Part shown: positions 18,043-26,755 of the stretch, piece after piece
How positions within the stretch are numbered: position 1 is the stretch's first letter
Layout of the letters: every line of letters starts with the position of its first letter
Origin: Marinomonas foliarum
GTDB lineage: Bacteria > Pseudomonadota > Gammaproteobacteria > Pseudomonadales > Marinomonadaceae
DNA length: 64,000 nucleotides
Assembly: GCF_003337275.1 (NCBI RefSeq)
Contig: NZ_QPJQ01000011.1
Coordinates: 36,040-100,039 of the forward strand
Reading direction: 5' to 3'
Program-made: the position numbers and the translations under genes
Notes under the pieces: model-generated
What the model was told of the DNA's origin: nothing
What the model saw: the letters and a program-made list of their open reading frames with translations, nothing else
Databases searched by the model: none

Positions 18043-19587
18043 TTACTCAAAGACGATCCCTTGAGCCAACGGCAAATCACCACCGTAGTTCACTGTGTTT
18101 GTGGTGCGACGCATGTAGTTTCTCCATGCATCAGAACCAGATTCACGACCGCCGCCCGTTTCCTTCTCACCACCAAACGCACCACCAATTTCAGCGCCAG
18201 ACGTACCGATATTAACGTTGGCGATACCACAGTCAGAACCCGCTGGTGACATAAACATTTCTGCTTCACGCATGCTTTCTGTAAACACTGCGGAAGATAG
18301 GCCTTGTGGCACTTCATTTTGGATTTCAATCGCTTCGTCAAACGTCTTGTAAGTCAAAACATACATGATAGGCGCGAAGGTTTCTTCATGTACGATTGGC
18401 GCATCGTGAGCAATACGAACAATCGCTGGACGCACATAGAAACCACCAGCAGGAACACCTTCAGTGACACGTTCGCCACCGAAGACAACTTCGCCGCCTT
18501 GTTTCTTAGCGGTTTCTAGGGCCGCTTGCATGCGGTTGAAGCTGCCTTCATCAATTAACGGCCCGACCAGATTACCCTCAACGATTGGGCTACCGACGCG
18601 AAGCGAACCGTACGATTTCGCCAAACGCTCAACCAAGCCATCAACGATAGATTCATGGGTAATCAAACGACGTAATGTTGTACAACGCTGACCAGCTGTG
18701 CCCGCTGCAGAGAAAACAATCGCACGTAGGGCAAGATCCAAATCCGCGGAATCAGACACTATCATGGCGTTATTACCACCTAGCTCTAACAAAGAACGAC
18801 CTAAACGACCCGCGACTGTTTTCGCCACAGCTCGACCCATCGCAGTTGATCCTGTTGCAGACACCAATGGGAATATCTCGTTCGCAGCAATCGCTTCACC
18901 AAGATCACGATCACCAATCATTACAGACACTGCCGCTTTCGGGATATCCGGCATATCGGCAATGACGTTTTGTGCGATTTGGTACATAGCCAAGGCACAC
19001 AAGGGCGCTTTTTCAGAAGGCTTTAGTAGGATTGGATCACCACACACCAGACCCAGCATGGCATTCCACGCCCAAACGGCCATAGGGAAATTAAACGCAG
19101 TAATAACGGCAACAGGGCCAAGTGGCTGCCACTGCTCCATCATACGGTGACCAGGACGTTCAGACACAATAGACAAACCATGCAACATACGTGATTGACC
19201 GACCGCGAAATCACACACGTCGATCCATTCTTGCACTTCACCCAAGGCTTCAGGGACGATTTTTCCGGCTTCCAAAGAGATCACTTGTGCTAACTCATGT
19301 TTGTACTTACGCGCTTCGTCTCCAATTCGACGAACCAATTCACCGCGACGTGGCGCAGGAATGGTACGCAATACTTTAAAGGCGTCTTTTAGTTCAGCAT
19401 TTACTTTATCTAACTGTGCTGGTGTTGCGTTGTTAAAGGTAGACAATGCTTTGCCATCAATTGGACTGTGAGCTGAAAAAGTGCTGCCTTCACCCAAAGC
19501 AAGCGTATTACCTGTTAATACGCTGTAAAAAGTGTCCCCTTGTTTTAACGTATTTACACCCAGTGTTTCTAAGCAAGTAAGTGACAT
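18043..19587 (-). CDS. amaB: Piperideine-6-carboxylate / 2-aminoadipate semialdehyde dehydrogenase
   Basis: ALDH7-type (antiquitin-like) aldehyde dehydrogenase of 514 residues that oxidises 2-aminoadipate semialdehyde to 2-aminoadipate with NAD. Catalytic Cys302 lies in AGQRCTTLRR, the general base Glu268 in LLELGGNNAM, and Asn166 in AFNFPMAVW. The family-typical VNIGTSGAEIGGAFGGEKET and C-terminal RESGSDAW are present. It begins with an AGAGG ribosome site and runs with amaA; a LysR gene is divergent. Confidence 0.9.
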   Translation of the reverse strand: MSLTCLETLGVNTLKQGDTFYSVLTGNTLALGEGSTFSAHSPIDGKALSTFNNATPAQLDKVNAELKDAFKVLRTIPAPRRGELVRRIGDEARKYKHELAQVISLEAGKIVPEALGEVQEWIDVCDFAVGQSRMLHGLSIVSERPGHRMMEQWQPLGPVAVITAFNFPMAVWAWNAMLGLVCGDPILLKPSEKAPLCALAMYQIAQNVIADMPDIPKAAVSVMIGDRDLGEAIAANEIFPLVSATGSTAMGRAVAKTVAGRLGRSLLELGGNNAMIVSDSADLDLALRAIVFSAAGTAGQRCTTLRRLITHESIVDGLVERLAKSYGSLRVGSPIVEGNLVGPLIDEGSFNRMQAALETAKKQGGEVVFGGERVTEGVPAGGFYVRPAIVRIAHDAPIVHEETFAPIMYVLTYKTFDEAIEIQNEVPQGLSSAVFTESMREAEMFMSPAGSDCGIANVNIGTSGAEIGGAFGGEKETGGGRESGSDAWRNYMRRTTNTVNYGGDLPLAQGIVFE

Positions 19588-19765
19588 ATAAACCTCTAAA
19601 ATTTATGTATGTATTAATTTCTAACTATCAACACCATAACCAGCCAAATCATAAATAAGAAATACCGTTTTCCTGCCAGTGGTCTAGTTTTTTCCTATAG
19701 CATGAGAATTGCTCTATAGGTATATTGATAGAGAACTCAAAGGCCATTCACAAAAGAGCATAACG
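19588..19765. promoter_or_regulatory. Divergent promoter region amaB / lysR
   Basis: 178 bp between the starts of amaB and the chosen lysR start. LysR regulators usually act from such regions. I see AT-rich promoter-like stretches but no operator that I can define with confidence. Confidence 0.4.
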
Positions 19766-20635
19766 ATGGACATCCGATCATTACGTTATTTTATTGCTGT
19801 TTACGAAGAGCGCAGCCTAAGTGCCGCTGCTAAGCGTTGTTTTGTGGCACAACCGTCCATATCAACCACGGTGTCGCAATTAGAAGATGATCTAGATACA
19901 AAACTCTTTGTTCGCCATTCCAAAGGCGTATCACCAACCGACAGCGGCTCACAGCTTTACCCTCACGCCTGCAAAATGGTCAGTGATCTTAGTGCGATGC
20001 GCAGCTTATTTACCGACACACCTGTACCACTCGCTCTCTCTATTTCTTTAACGCCTTTTTTGTCGGGTGCCTTAATCAGTCAGGTTATTAAAACCATGCT
20101 CGATGAAGTCCATGGACTGACGTTAAAGTTAGTCGATGAATCAGAAAGTGCGGACCTGCGCTTTACTTGTCAGCGCTACACTAACGAAGAAGATGTGTTT
20201 TATCCCCTTTGGGAAGATGACTATGTAATCGCCATGCCACTGGATCATTGGTTAGCGGATTTCCCTTCGTTATCCATTAAACAAATAGACAAACAACCGT
20301 TCATATCTCGCACACCATGTGACATTTTGGAATCTTGGAACTACTTGATGCAAAAACAGGAGCTCACTACCGATGTTCGTGCTCAAGTAAAAACGGAAGA
20401 ATATGCGTTGGACCTAGTGGCTGCAGGTTTAGGAATTTCGCTAATCCCCGAGCATTCATCACGGGGGCGTAGCGACCTGTGTTTACGACCATTAAACGAC
20501 GTAAAATTAAAACGCGTGGTAGGCTTAGCTCATAAAAAAGAGCGTAGTTTTCCAGCTCATCTTATCAACACAATTTTGGCGGCAAAACAGCAATTGTTAG
20601 TAAACAAGAGCGCGCCAGAAAATCGTCTCGCATAA
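19766..20635 (+). CDS. LysR-family regulator of the lysine/pipecolate genes
   Basis: LysR-type regulator, 289 residues from ATG 19766 (MDIRSLRYF). This start is preferred over an upstream in-frame ATG at 19709 because LysR proteins begin just before the first helix. The helix-turn-helix SLSAAAKRCFVAQPSISTTV lies at about 18-37; the C-terminal part is the effector domain. It sits divergent from amaB and upstream of the DUF1338 gene, the position of the LysR gene in the Pseudomonas putida ama cluster. The control of both sides is inferred. Confidence 0.88.
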   Translation: MDIRSLRYFIAVYEERSLSAAAKRCFVAQPSISTTVSQLEDDLDTKLFVRHSKGVSPTDSGSQLYPHACKMVSDLSAMRSLFTDTPVPLALSISLTPFLSGALISQVIKTMLDEVHGLTLKLVDESESADLRFTCQRYTNEEDVFYPLWEDDYVIAMPLDHWLADFPSLSIKQIDKQPFISRTPCDILESWNYLMQKQELTTDVRAQVKTEEYALDLVAAGLGISLIPEHSSRGRSDLCLRPLNDVKLKRVVGLAHKKERSFPAHLINTILAAKQQLLVNKSAPENRLA

Positions 20636-20752
20636 CTTTTATGCATAACAAGGTGCATTTTTACCTTTTGCATTTCTTGTAAGTCGTGGATTAGAGTAAG
20701 TCTTATTCGATATATATTACCTCTTTCCAAACTCACAATTCAGGAGCATTCC

Positions 20753-21556
20753 ATGAAGCCCGCCGATTTCTTCGCATCCTTATGGGATCATTACACAGAC
20801 GTCACGCCCCAAGCGCAGCGCATTCAACAACTGTTCCAAAGCTACGGTGAAAACGTCCTTAACGACCACGTTGCTTTTCGTACGTTCAATAATTCACCTG
20901 TGTCATTAGAGAAGTTAGAGCCTCAACTGGAAGCCCTAGGCTATGTTGCCTATGGTGCTTTTACTTTCGAGAATAAACACTTAAAAGCCCGCTGTTATAA
21001 GCACAGAGCCGATGCGGATTCTCCGAAAGTGTTCCTATCTGAGTTACTGGTTGAAGAGCTTCCTGCAGAATGCCAAGACATCATTGCTAAATTTATCGCA
21101 CAAATTCCGAGTGATGCAGTGCAATCCCCGGCTATTTTTTGGGCTGGAAAGCTATGGGATACACCAACAGAAGCCGAATATCTCACGCTAGCGGAGCACA
21201 GTGAATACGCTGCATGGTTATCGACCATGGGATTACAAGCTAACCATTTCACTGTCAGCATTAATCACTTGCAGAAATTCCCTACGATTGAAGATGTAAA
21301 TACTCTATTGTTAAACGAAGGTTACGCATTAAACCAAGTGGGTGGCTTAGTAAAAGGCACACCTGATTCCTTCTTGGAGCAATCTTCCACCATGGCCGAC
21401 AAAGTCGAATACACCTTTACTGATGGCCAACAGAAAACCATCCCTAGCTGCTTTTATGAGTTCGCTCGTCGTCACACCATGCCAAACGGCGTGCTGTTTG
21501 ATAGCTTTATCGAAGGCAACGCAGACAAAATCTTTGACTCAACCAGCACCAAGTAA
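20753..21556 (+). CDS. hglS: DUF1338 protein, probable 2-oxoadipate dioxygenase/decarboxylase (short form)
   Basis: Non-haem iron enzyme family; HglS of Pseudomonas putida turns 2-oxoadipate into D-2-hydroxyglutarate in lysine catabolism. The metal ligands are visible as His39 (NDHVAFRTF), His165 (ANHFTVSIN) and Glu236 (CFYEFARR), and Arg43 matches the substrate-binding arginine. At 267 residues it is much shorter than HglS (about 460), so it belongs to the compact branch. It has a clear AGGAG ribosome site, follows lysR, and is closed by a terminator. Confidence 0.85.
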   Translation: MKPADFFASLWDHYTDVTPQAQRIQQLFQSYGENVLNDHVAFRTFNNSPVSLEKLEPQLEALGYVAYGAFTFENKHLKARCYKHRADADSPKVFLSELLVEELPAECQDIIAKFIAQIPSDAVQSPAIFWAGKLWDTPTEAEYLTLAEHSEYAAWLSTMGLQANHFTVSINHLQKFPTIEDVNTLLLNEGYALNQVGGLVKGTPDSFLEQSSTMADKVEYTFTDGQQKTIPSCFYEFARRHTMPNGVLFDSFIEGNADKIFDSTSTK

Positions 21557-21580
21557 CGGACTGAAAAAAACTCATCACAT

Positions 21581-21605
21581 AACGAGCCCCAGTGGCTCGT
21601 TTTTG
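21581..21605 (+). terminator. Terminator after the DUF1338 gene
   Basis: AACGAGCC and GGCTCGTT form an 8-bp stem with a 5-nt loop followed by a run of T, 25 bases after the stop codon. Confidence 0.85.
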
Positions 21606-21753
21606 CGTTTTAAACCTTGTAGCATCATATCTTTGTCATCTTTGTGTGATAAAAACCTTTATGTAATGTGACAAGCAAAAGTAGTTCTTGAGAGCCTGTA
21701 CCGATCCATCAGGCCGTGTATAATGCTCGCAGTTTAAATATGAGCCTACTATT

Positions 21754-22173
21754 ATGATTAACCAACTTATCGAATTTTCTATGAACCACTGGGAAATGGT
21801 CGCAGTCTTTTTTGCGATTCTTGCCACTTTACTTTTTGTTGAAAGCAAAGGCGGCGCTCAGGGGCTAACACCTTCTGCTGCAACGAACCTAATGAACAAT
21901 GAAGATGCTGTCATTGTTGACATTCGTCCGGCTAAAGAATTCAGCACAGGCTATATCACTGGCGCAATGAATATTCCAGCTACTAAGATGAAAGAGAACC
22001 TAAGCCGTCTTGAGAAACACAAAGATGCCCCCATCATCATAGTTTGCAAATCTGGTGTAACGTCCGGCGCAAGCGCAAAAGACCTTAAAAAATCAGGCTT
22101 TAGCAAAGTATATAAACTTCAAGGTGGCATTGCAGAATGGCAATCATCTAACCTGCCACTGGTTAAAGGGTAA
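21754..22173 (+). CDS. yibN: Membrane-anchored rhodanese-domain protein (YibN)
   Basis: 139 residues. An N-terminal membrane helix (about 14-30) is followed by a rhodanese domain beginning at LTPSAATNLMN, with VDIRPAKEFSTGYITGA and the active-site loop VCKSGVTSG (Cys98). It probably anchors a sulfurtransferase domain on the inner membrane. The order yibN-grxC-secB is conserved in gammaproteobacteria, with only 11 bp before grxC. Confidence 0.93.
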   Translation: MINQLIEFSMNHWEMVAVFFAILATLLFVESKGGAQGLTPSAATNLMNNEDAVIVDIRPAKEFSTGYITGAMNIPATKMKENLSRLEKHKDAPIIIVCKSGVTSGASAKDLKKSGFSKVYKLQGGIAEWQSSNLPLVKG

Positions 22174-22184
22174 GAGTAACTATT

Positions 22185-22436
22185 ATGACCACCGTAACTA
22201 TCTATTCGAGTGATTACTGCCCGTTTTGCGTTAGAGCAAAACAATTGTTATCAGCAAAGAATATTGCTTTTAACGAAATCCGCGTTGACGGAGAGCGTGA
22301 ATTAAGACAAGAAATGATGGAAAAAAGTGGTCGTCACACCGTCCCACAAATTTGGATTGGTGAACAACACATTGGTGGATGTGACGATCTGTACGCTCTT
22401 GAGCGCGAGCAAAAGTTGGATGCCTTACTTGCATAA
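22185..22436 (+). CDS. grxC: Glutaredoxin 3
   Basis: Small cytoplasmic thiol oxidoreductase of 83 residues. The dithiol active site YCPFC (Cys12 and Cys15) and the TVPQIWIGEQHIGGCDD glutathione-binding region are intact. It lies between yibN and secB, the usual neighbours. Confidence 0.97.
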   Translation: MTTVTIYSSDYCPFCVRAKQLLSAKNIAFNEIRVDGERELRQEMMEKSGRHTVPQIWIGEQHIGGCDDLYALEREQKLDALLA

Positions 22437-22537
22437 AAGTAAGAACGCCAATTATTCGCCTGCACAGAGTGAATAAACGTACTAACACTAACCATCGCAA
22501 CACAAAAACATAAAAATCATAGAAAAAGGGAACCAAT

Positions 22538-23023
22538 ATGTCCGATACAGCGGAAACACCAGAAGCAACAACACAAGAAGCGCAAGCACCACAACTTTCC
22601 ATGCAACGCGTATTTCTAAAAGACATTTCTTTTGAATCTCCACGCTCACCAATGATTTTCCAAGAAGAATGGAAACCAGAAGTAGGCTTGGAGTTAAATA
22701 CTAAAAGCCGCCAAGTAGGCGAAAATGTCTACGAAGTCGTTTTGGAAATCACTGTAACCGTGAAAAACAGCGGCAACACTGGCTATTTAGTACAAATTCA
22801 GCAAGGCGGTTTGTTTGTTATTTCTGGTCTTGATGATCAGCAATTGCACCACGCATTGGGTGCTTTCTGTCCAGCAACTTTGTTCCCATACGCTCGTGAA
22901 AACATCGATGCTATTGTGGTTAAAGGCAGCTTCCCAGCCATCATGCTTGCACCAATTAATTTCGATGCGCTTTATGTTGAAAGCCTACAAAATCAACAAG
23001 CTGAAACTGAAACAACACAATAA
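22538..23023 (+). CDS. secB: Protein-export chaperone SecB
   Basis: Cytoplasmic tetrameric chaperone that keeps preproteins unfolded and hands them to SecA. The 161 residues include VFLKDISFESP, the QQGGLFVISGL segment and CPATLFPYARE, all family marks. The N-terminal tail is rich in T, E, A and Q, and the C-terminal tail in Q, E and T. AAAGGG precedes the start. A hairpin with a T-run follows. Confidence 0.97.
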   Translation: MSDTAETPEATTQEAQAPQLSMQRVFLKDISFESPRSPMIFQEEWKPEVGLELNTKSRQVGENVYEVVLEITVTVKNSGNTGYLVQIQQGGLFVISGLDDQQLHHALGAFCPATLFPYARENIDAIVVKGSFPAIMLAPINFDALYVESLQNQQAETETTQ

Positions 23024-23057
23024 TCTGTATTGGTTGAAACACACAGTTTAAGGTTAT

Positions 23058-23087
23058 AAAAAAGGAGGCTATTCGCTTCCTTTTTTT
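23058..23087 (+). terminator. Terminator after secB
   Basis: AAAAAAGGAGGC and GCTTCCTTTTTT pair (one G-T) around a 5-nt loop, with a run of seven T. It separates secB from the lipoprotein operon. Confidence 0.75.
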
Positions 23088-23134
23088 ATTGCATAATAGA
23101 AGACATAAATATCCTCCGTAATATGGAAGCTGTG

Positions 23135-23257
23135 ATGAAGAAGAAAAAAAAGCCTTGTCCAAATTGTCTCAGAGCTCGCTGGTTAATTCTCTATCTCGGT
23201 TGCTTTGCTTTGTTTGGCATTCTTGTCGTTAACCAGTTTTTTGAAAAGGGAATGTAA
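23135..23257 (+). CDS. Very small CPxC / single membrane helix protein
   Basis: A 40-codon frame beginning MKKKKKPCPNC from ATG 23135, with GGAAG six bases upstream; an in-frame ATG at 23123 would add four residues. It has a lysine-rich start, one CPNC pair that could bind a metal or form a disulfide, then a hydrophobic helix (about 16-33) and a short charged tail. Its stop is one base before the GTG of the next lipoprotein gene, and that gene's AAGGG ribosome site lies inside its last codons, so the two look translationally coupled. I do not recognise the family. Confidence 0.6.
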   Translation: MKKKKKPCPNCLRARWLILYLGCFALFGILVVNQFFEKGM

Positions 23258-23258
23258 G

Positions 23259-24926
23259 GTGAGGTTGCTCCTTCTGTGGCTTAGTGTGAGCGTGTTGAGT
23301 GGCTGTGCTACCTACCAGCAAGATATTGAAGCAGGCTTAAGTTTGGCCAAAGCTGGCGAATGGAAAGAAGCGGAGGAGCAACTAGAAGACGTACTATCCA
23401 ACAAGCAGGACTCACTACTGTATTACATGGAAATTGGTGCTCTTGCACAAAACCAGGGAAATTACGAACGCAGCAATACATTACTAGAAAAAGCAGAGCG
23501 ATTAAGCGATACCTTCTTTCCTGATAATTTTTCGAATCGCTCCTGGGCTCTGCTCAGCAACCCAAGACAAAGCGACTATCGCGGCAGCGGGCTAGAACGC
23601 GTTTACATCAGCTATCTTAAATCTTTGAACTACCTAGCTCTGGCTGAGCAAGAAAAAAATAGCGCTAAAAAGCGCCAACTCAATGATGCAGCCTTAGTAG
23701 AAGTACGACGCATTGACATCAAACTTAATGAAATCCGCGCCCAAACCCCAAGTTATCAAGACCTTAATACCAAAGAAAACCAAGCCTTTTACATGAAGGC
23801 ATTAAACTGGTTAGGTGATTTTTACACTGGCGGACGTGACACCGATAAATTCCTCTATCGTGATGATGCTTGGGCTCGTTACTTAGCTGGGCTGCAATAC
23901 GAAATCGATGGCGCATTCGATGATGCACGTATCAGCTATGAAAAAGCCGCTAACCTGTATGAAGACGGTTATGCCATGCAATATGCTTTGCCTAGCACAA
24001 CCGCAGATCGAGCTTGGCTAGATGCGATTCGTATGATGCAAAAAGGCGGTTTCAGTCAAAGTGAAGTTCAACAAAAAATAGACACCAAACTGTCTGCAGA
24101 CATGCAAGAAACCCTCAAGCAATACAGCAAAGGCGACGCAGAATTAGTGGTTTTAGAGCATCAAGGCTTTATTCCCGATAAAAGCGAAATGACCCTATTG
24201 CTGTACGCAGACCCTCAAGCCTATTCATTGGTACTTGAACCACTTCACGGTGGCGGTAGCCAAACTGCAAATGACTCATTTCGTTGGTTTACCATGGTGT
24301 ATGCTGACATTAACCCACTAAACCTAATCGCCAATTACAAAGCAGGAGGAGCATGGGGAACTTTTTCAGGTGTCTTTACCAAGCGAGTTATACTTGGTCG
24401 GCCTGTTTGGCGGCAACTGCAGGATATCAACGTAGACCGATTGCTCACGGAGCAAACCATTCGTGTCACAGTCCCCTATTATCAACGCTTTACACTGGAT
24501 CAGCATCAGCCAACGCTACAAGTAAATACGTCATCCATCGCGCCTTTTAAAAGCGCATTACGAATGACATCGCTAGCCGACATAGCCTTTCAAGAGCAAC
24601 TAGCTCAAGCTCAACGAGATATTTATGAAGGCCTAGTAAGAGAATTACTACGCAGTTGGTTAGCCTATCATGCGTCATCAAGTGTTCAGGACCAAAATGT
24701 CGCTTTGATTTTAAACCTAATTGGCCAAGTCGCCGTGTTTGCCTCATCAGCAGCAGACACACGGAATTGGCTCACACTGCCTGCGCAAGTCAGACTAACC
24801 CGTGAGCCTCTGCCACCCGGCAACTACAACCCAGAATACAAAGTGGATAAAAATACATTCTCTCTCGGTGGGGTCAGCTTAGAAGCCAATGAAATTAAAC
24901 TTTGGAATCTTCGCAACCCCTATTAG
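23259..24926 (+). CDS. COG3014-type lipoprotein
   Basis: 555 residues from GTG 23259. This start is chosen because it directly precedes a lipoprotein signal (RLLLLWLSVSVLSGCATY) and has AAGGG eight bases upstream; a longer frame from 23205 would bury the signal. The lipobox LSGC predicts a lipidated cysteine at residue 16. The N-terminal half is helical with TPR-like content (about 20-270); the C-terminal half is mixed. Family function is unknown. It is the first large gene of a probable envelope operon with the two lipoproteins downstream. Confidence 0.82.
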   Translation: MRLLLLWLSVSVLSGCATYQQDIEAGLSLAKAGEWKEAEEQLEDVLSNKQDSLLYYMEIGALAQNQGNYERSNTLLEKAERLSDTFFPDNFSNRSWALLSNPRQSDYRGSGLERVYISYLKSLNYLALAEQEKNSAKKRQLNDAALVEVRRIDIKLNEIRAQTPSYQDLNTKENQAFYMKALNWLGDFYTGGRDTDKFLYRDDAWARYLAGLQYEIDGAFDDARISYEKAANLYEDGYAMQYALPSTTADRAWLDAIRMMQKGGFSQSEVQQKIDTKLSADMQETLKQYSKGDAELVVLEHQGFIPDKSEMTLLLYADPQAYSLVLEPLHGGGSQTANDSFRWFTMVYADINPLNLIANYKAGGAWGTFSGVFTKRVILGRPVWRQLQDINVDRLLTEQTIRVTVPYYQRFTLDQHQPTLQVNTSSIAPFKSALRMTSLADIAFQEQLAQAQRDIYEGLVRELLRSWLAYHASSSVQDQNVALILNLIGQVAVFASSAADTRNWLTLPAQVRLTREPLPPGNYNPEYKVDKNTFSLGGVSLEANEIKLWNLRNPY

Positions 24927-24990
24927 ACTCTATTAAATTGATTATACTAACGGCTTGGCATCAGGCTAAAACGGACGTAAGGAAAATATT

Positions 24991-25617
24991 ATGCGCATCG
25001 GAACTCTTAAACAGCCGAATCTAATTTCTCTATCATGGAAAGCGCTTATCGCTCTCTCCATGACTGTATTACTGACAGCCTGTTCTGGCAGTGTAAAACG
25101 TCTTGATACCAATGAAGATGTGATGCTGTCTGACCGCTGGAATGACACAGACTCTCGCCTTGTCGCGGAAGAAATGATGAACGATATGCTGACATTCCCA
25201 TGGTTCCGTAACTATAACTTCAGCAATAAAGGCAACCCAACAGTTATTGTTCAAACCATCCGTAACAAAACCTCTGAACACATTCCTGTTGATACCTTCA
25301 TCAATGATATCAAACGCAGCTTGTTACGTGCCGGCAAAGTCGATTTTGTTGTATCCGGAGCTGAACGCGATGAGGTACGCAGCGAACGCGAAGAGCAAGA
25401 ATTAAACGCAGCACCGGACACTGTCGCCAAGTTCGGTTTAGAACAAGGCGCTGGCTTTGCCCTATCAGGTACCATTAACTCCATTGTGGACTCTAATGGC
25501 GACCAACGTGTAAGCTTCTACCAAGTTGACCTTAAATTGATTGATATGACGACAAACCGAGAAGTTTGGAATGGTCAGAAGAAAATCAAAAAATTGGCAG
25601 ACAAAGGCTTTTTCTAA
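24991..25617 (+). CDS. LpoB-like penicillin-binding-protein activator lipoprotein
   Basis: Outer-membrane lipoprotein family; E. coli LpoB reaches through peptidoglycan to stimulate PBP1B. The 208-residue protein has a signal ending in the lipobox LLTACSG. It then has a short linker and a globular domain with NPTVIVQTIRNKTSEHIPV, GKVDFVVSG and the C-terminal VDLKLIDMTTNREVWNGQK, which are family features. It begins 64 bp after the COG3014 gene and ends 2 bp before the LPP20-like gene. Whether it acts on PBP1B here is inference. Confidence 0.88.
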   Translation: MRIGTLKQPNLISLSWKALIALSMTVLLTACSGSVKRLDTNEDVMLSDRWNDTDSRLVAEEMMNDMLTFPWFRNYNFSNKGNPTVIVQTIRNKTSEHIPVDTFINDIKRSLLRAGKVDFVVSGAERDEVRSEREEQELNAAPDTVAKFGLEQGAGFALSGTINSIVDSNGDQRVSFYQVDLKLIDMTTNREVWNGQKKIKKLADKGFF

Positions 25618-25619
25618 CT

Positions 25620-26648
25620 ATGAAACTCTCCGCTTTACCAACATCGTATAACTGGATAATGGTAACGGGTCTATTATTCAGTCTAACTGGCTGTACAGGT
25701 TTAATGACCGAGCCCGAGCAAGCACCAGAGACCATACCAGACTGGGTGTTGTCGCCACCTCGTGATAATACCCATTTATACGGTGTTGGCAGCGCGCCAC
25801 GTATTGAAAACATTGCTCTCGCTTTTAATCAGGCAGAGCAAAACGGCAATGCTCAAATCGCCCAGCAGCTGCGAACCCAAGTCAGTCAGATTAATACTCA
25901 AGACACGCAAGTTCGATCTGGACAAGGCGGAGAGCAAGTTTCAAAAACACAAACCGCCTATACTCAAGTCACCACATCCCCCATTGAGTTAGAACAAACC
26001 AAGAACGAGAAACGCTTTGCAGGTGAAAACTACGTCTATGCCATGCAATCCATTGACCGCAGACGCATTGTTGCCAAACTCATAATAGCTATCAACGACA
26101 CAGACTCAACGATTCGCAAAGAAGCCGCATTGTTAAGCAAGGCCGACGACCAATATCCTGCACCGCAGGATTGGCAAACCTATATGCAGCTTATTCCGTA
26201 TTTTGCCCAACGCAAATCCTACGTAGATGAGCTAACAATGTACTCCGTTGAGAATACAAGCGCCGGTAAAGCCGCCTCGGATATCCAAGCGATAGAAAAG
26301 CGGCTTAATCTCGCTCTAAGCCATTATGGATTTGATGTGTCTTCGACAAGACAAGCCGACCAATTAGCCAGTGCACTCTCGCATTTTGGCCTAACACCCA
26401 AAAGCGGCTCGCTTTTCAAACTAAATAGCAAAACCGTGCTACATACGGAAGAACAAGATGGACGCTTTTATGCTTTTGAAGACGGAACTCTAGAACTTAT
26501 CGACCCATCGGGTTCACGCTTGGCATCTTGGACTGTCAGCTCTAGAGGCATCGCGAAAAATCAGGGCAAAGCCAAAGAGCAAGCGTCTTACAACTGGTCA
26601 AAGCAAGCTGTAGAGGCCATGTTTACTTGGTTAACTCGCTTGGATTAA
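25620..26648 (+). CDS. LPP20-family lipoprotein
   Basis: 342 residues from ATG 25620 (MKLSALPTSYNW), two bases after the LpoB-like stop. An in-frame ATG at 25566 lies inside the upstream gene and would bury the signal. The lipobox SLTGCTG predicts lipidation. The segment PDWVLSPPRDNTHLYGVGSAP, followed by an alanine/glutamine-rich helix, is typical of LPP20-type domains. The C-terminal part (about 200-342) is not recognised. It probably works in the same envelope process as the two lipoproteins upstream. Confidence 0.8.
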   Translation: MKLSALPTSYNWIMVTGLLFSLTGCTGLMTEPEQAPETIPDWVLSPPRDNTHLYGVGSAPRIENIALAFNQAEQNGNAQIAQQLRTQVSQINTQDTQVRSGQGGEQVSKTQTAYTQVTTSPIELEQTKNEKRFAGENYVYAMQSIDRRRIVAKLIIAINDTDSTIRKEAALLSKADDQYPAPQDWQTYMQLIPYFAQRKSYVDELTMYSVENTSAGKAASDIQAIEKRLNLALSHYGFDVSSTRQADQLASALSHFGLTPKSGSLFKLNSKTVLHTEEQDGRFYAFEDGTLELIDPSGSRLASWTVSSRGIAKNQGKAKEQASYNWSKQAVEAMFTWLTRLD

Positions 26649-26712
26649 CGCCTTCCACCGTCATGAAAGATATACGCTATGTGCTCTAAATTCTGTTAGA
26701 CTGCGCCGCATT

Positions 26713-26733
26713 AGCCACTCGCTGTGAGTGGCT
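26713..26733 (+). terminator. Hairpin after the lipoprotein operon
   Basis: AGCCACTC and GAGTGGCT form a perfect 8-bp stem with a 5-nt loop. There is no T-run, so it may act as a 3'-end stabiliser rather than a full terminator. Confidence 0.45.
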
Positions 26734-26755
26734 GCACGTACCATTAGGAACACCA

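Noticed and set aside
18061..19379. Several open frames on the plus strand inside amaB
   Set aside because: They are shadows of the well-supported aldehyde dehydrogenase gene on the minus strand and have no recognisable domains.
23205..23258. Longer N-terminus for the COG3014 lipoprotein
   Set aside because: It would place the lipoprotein signal internally and overlap the small CPxC frame; the GTG at 23259 has a good ribosome site.
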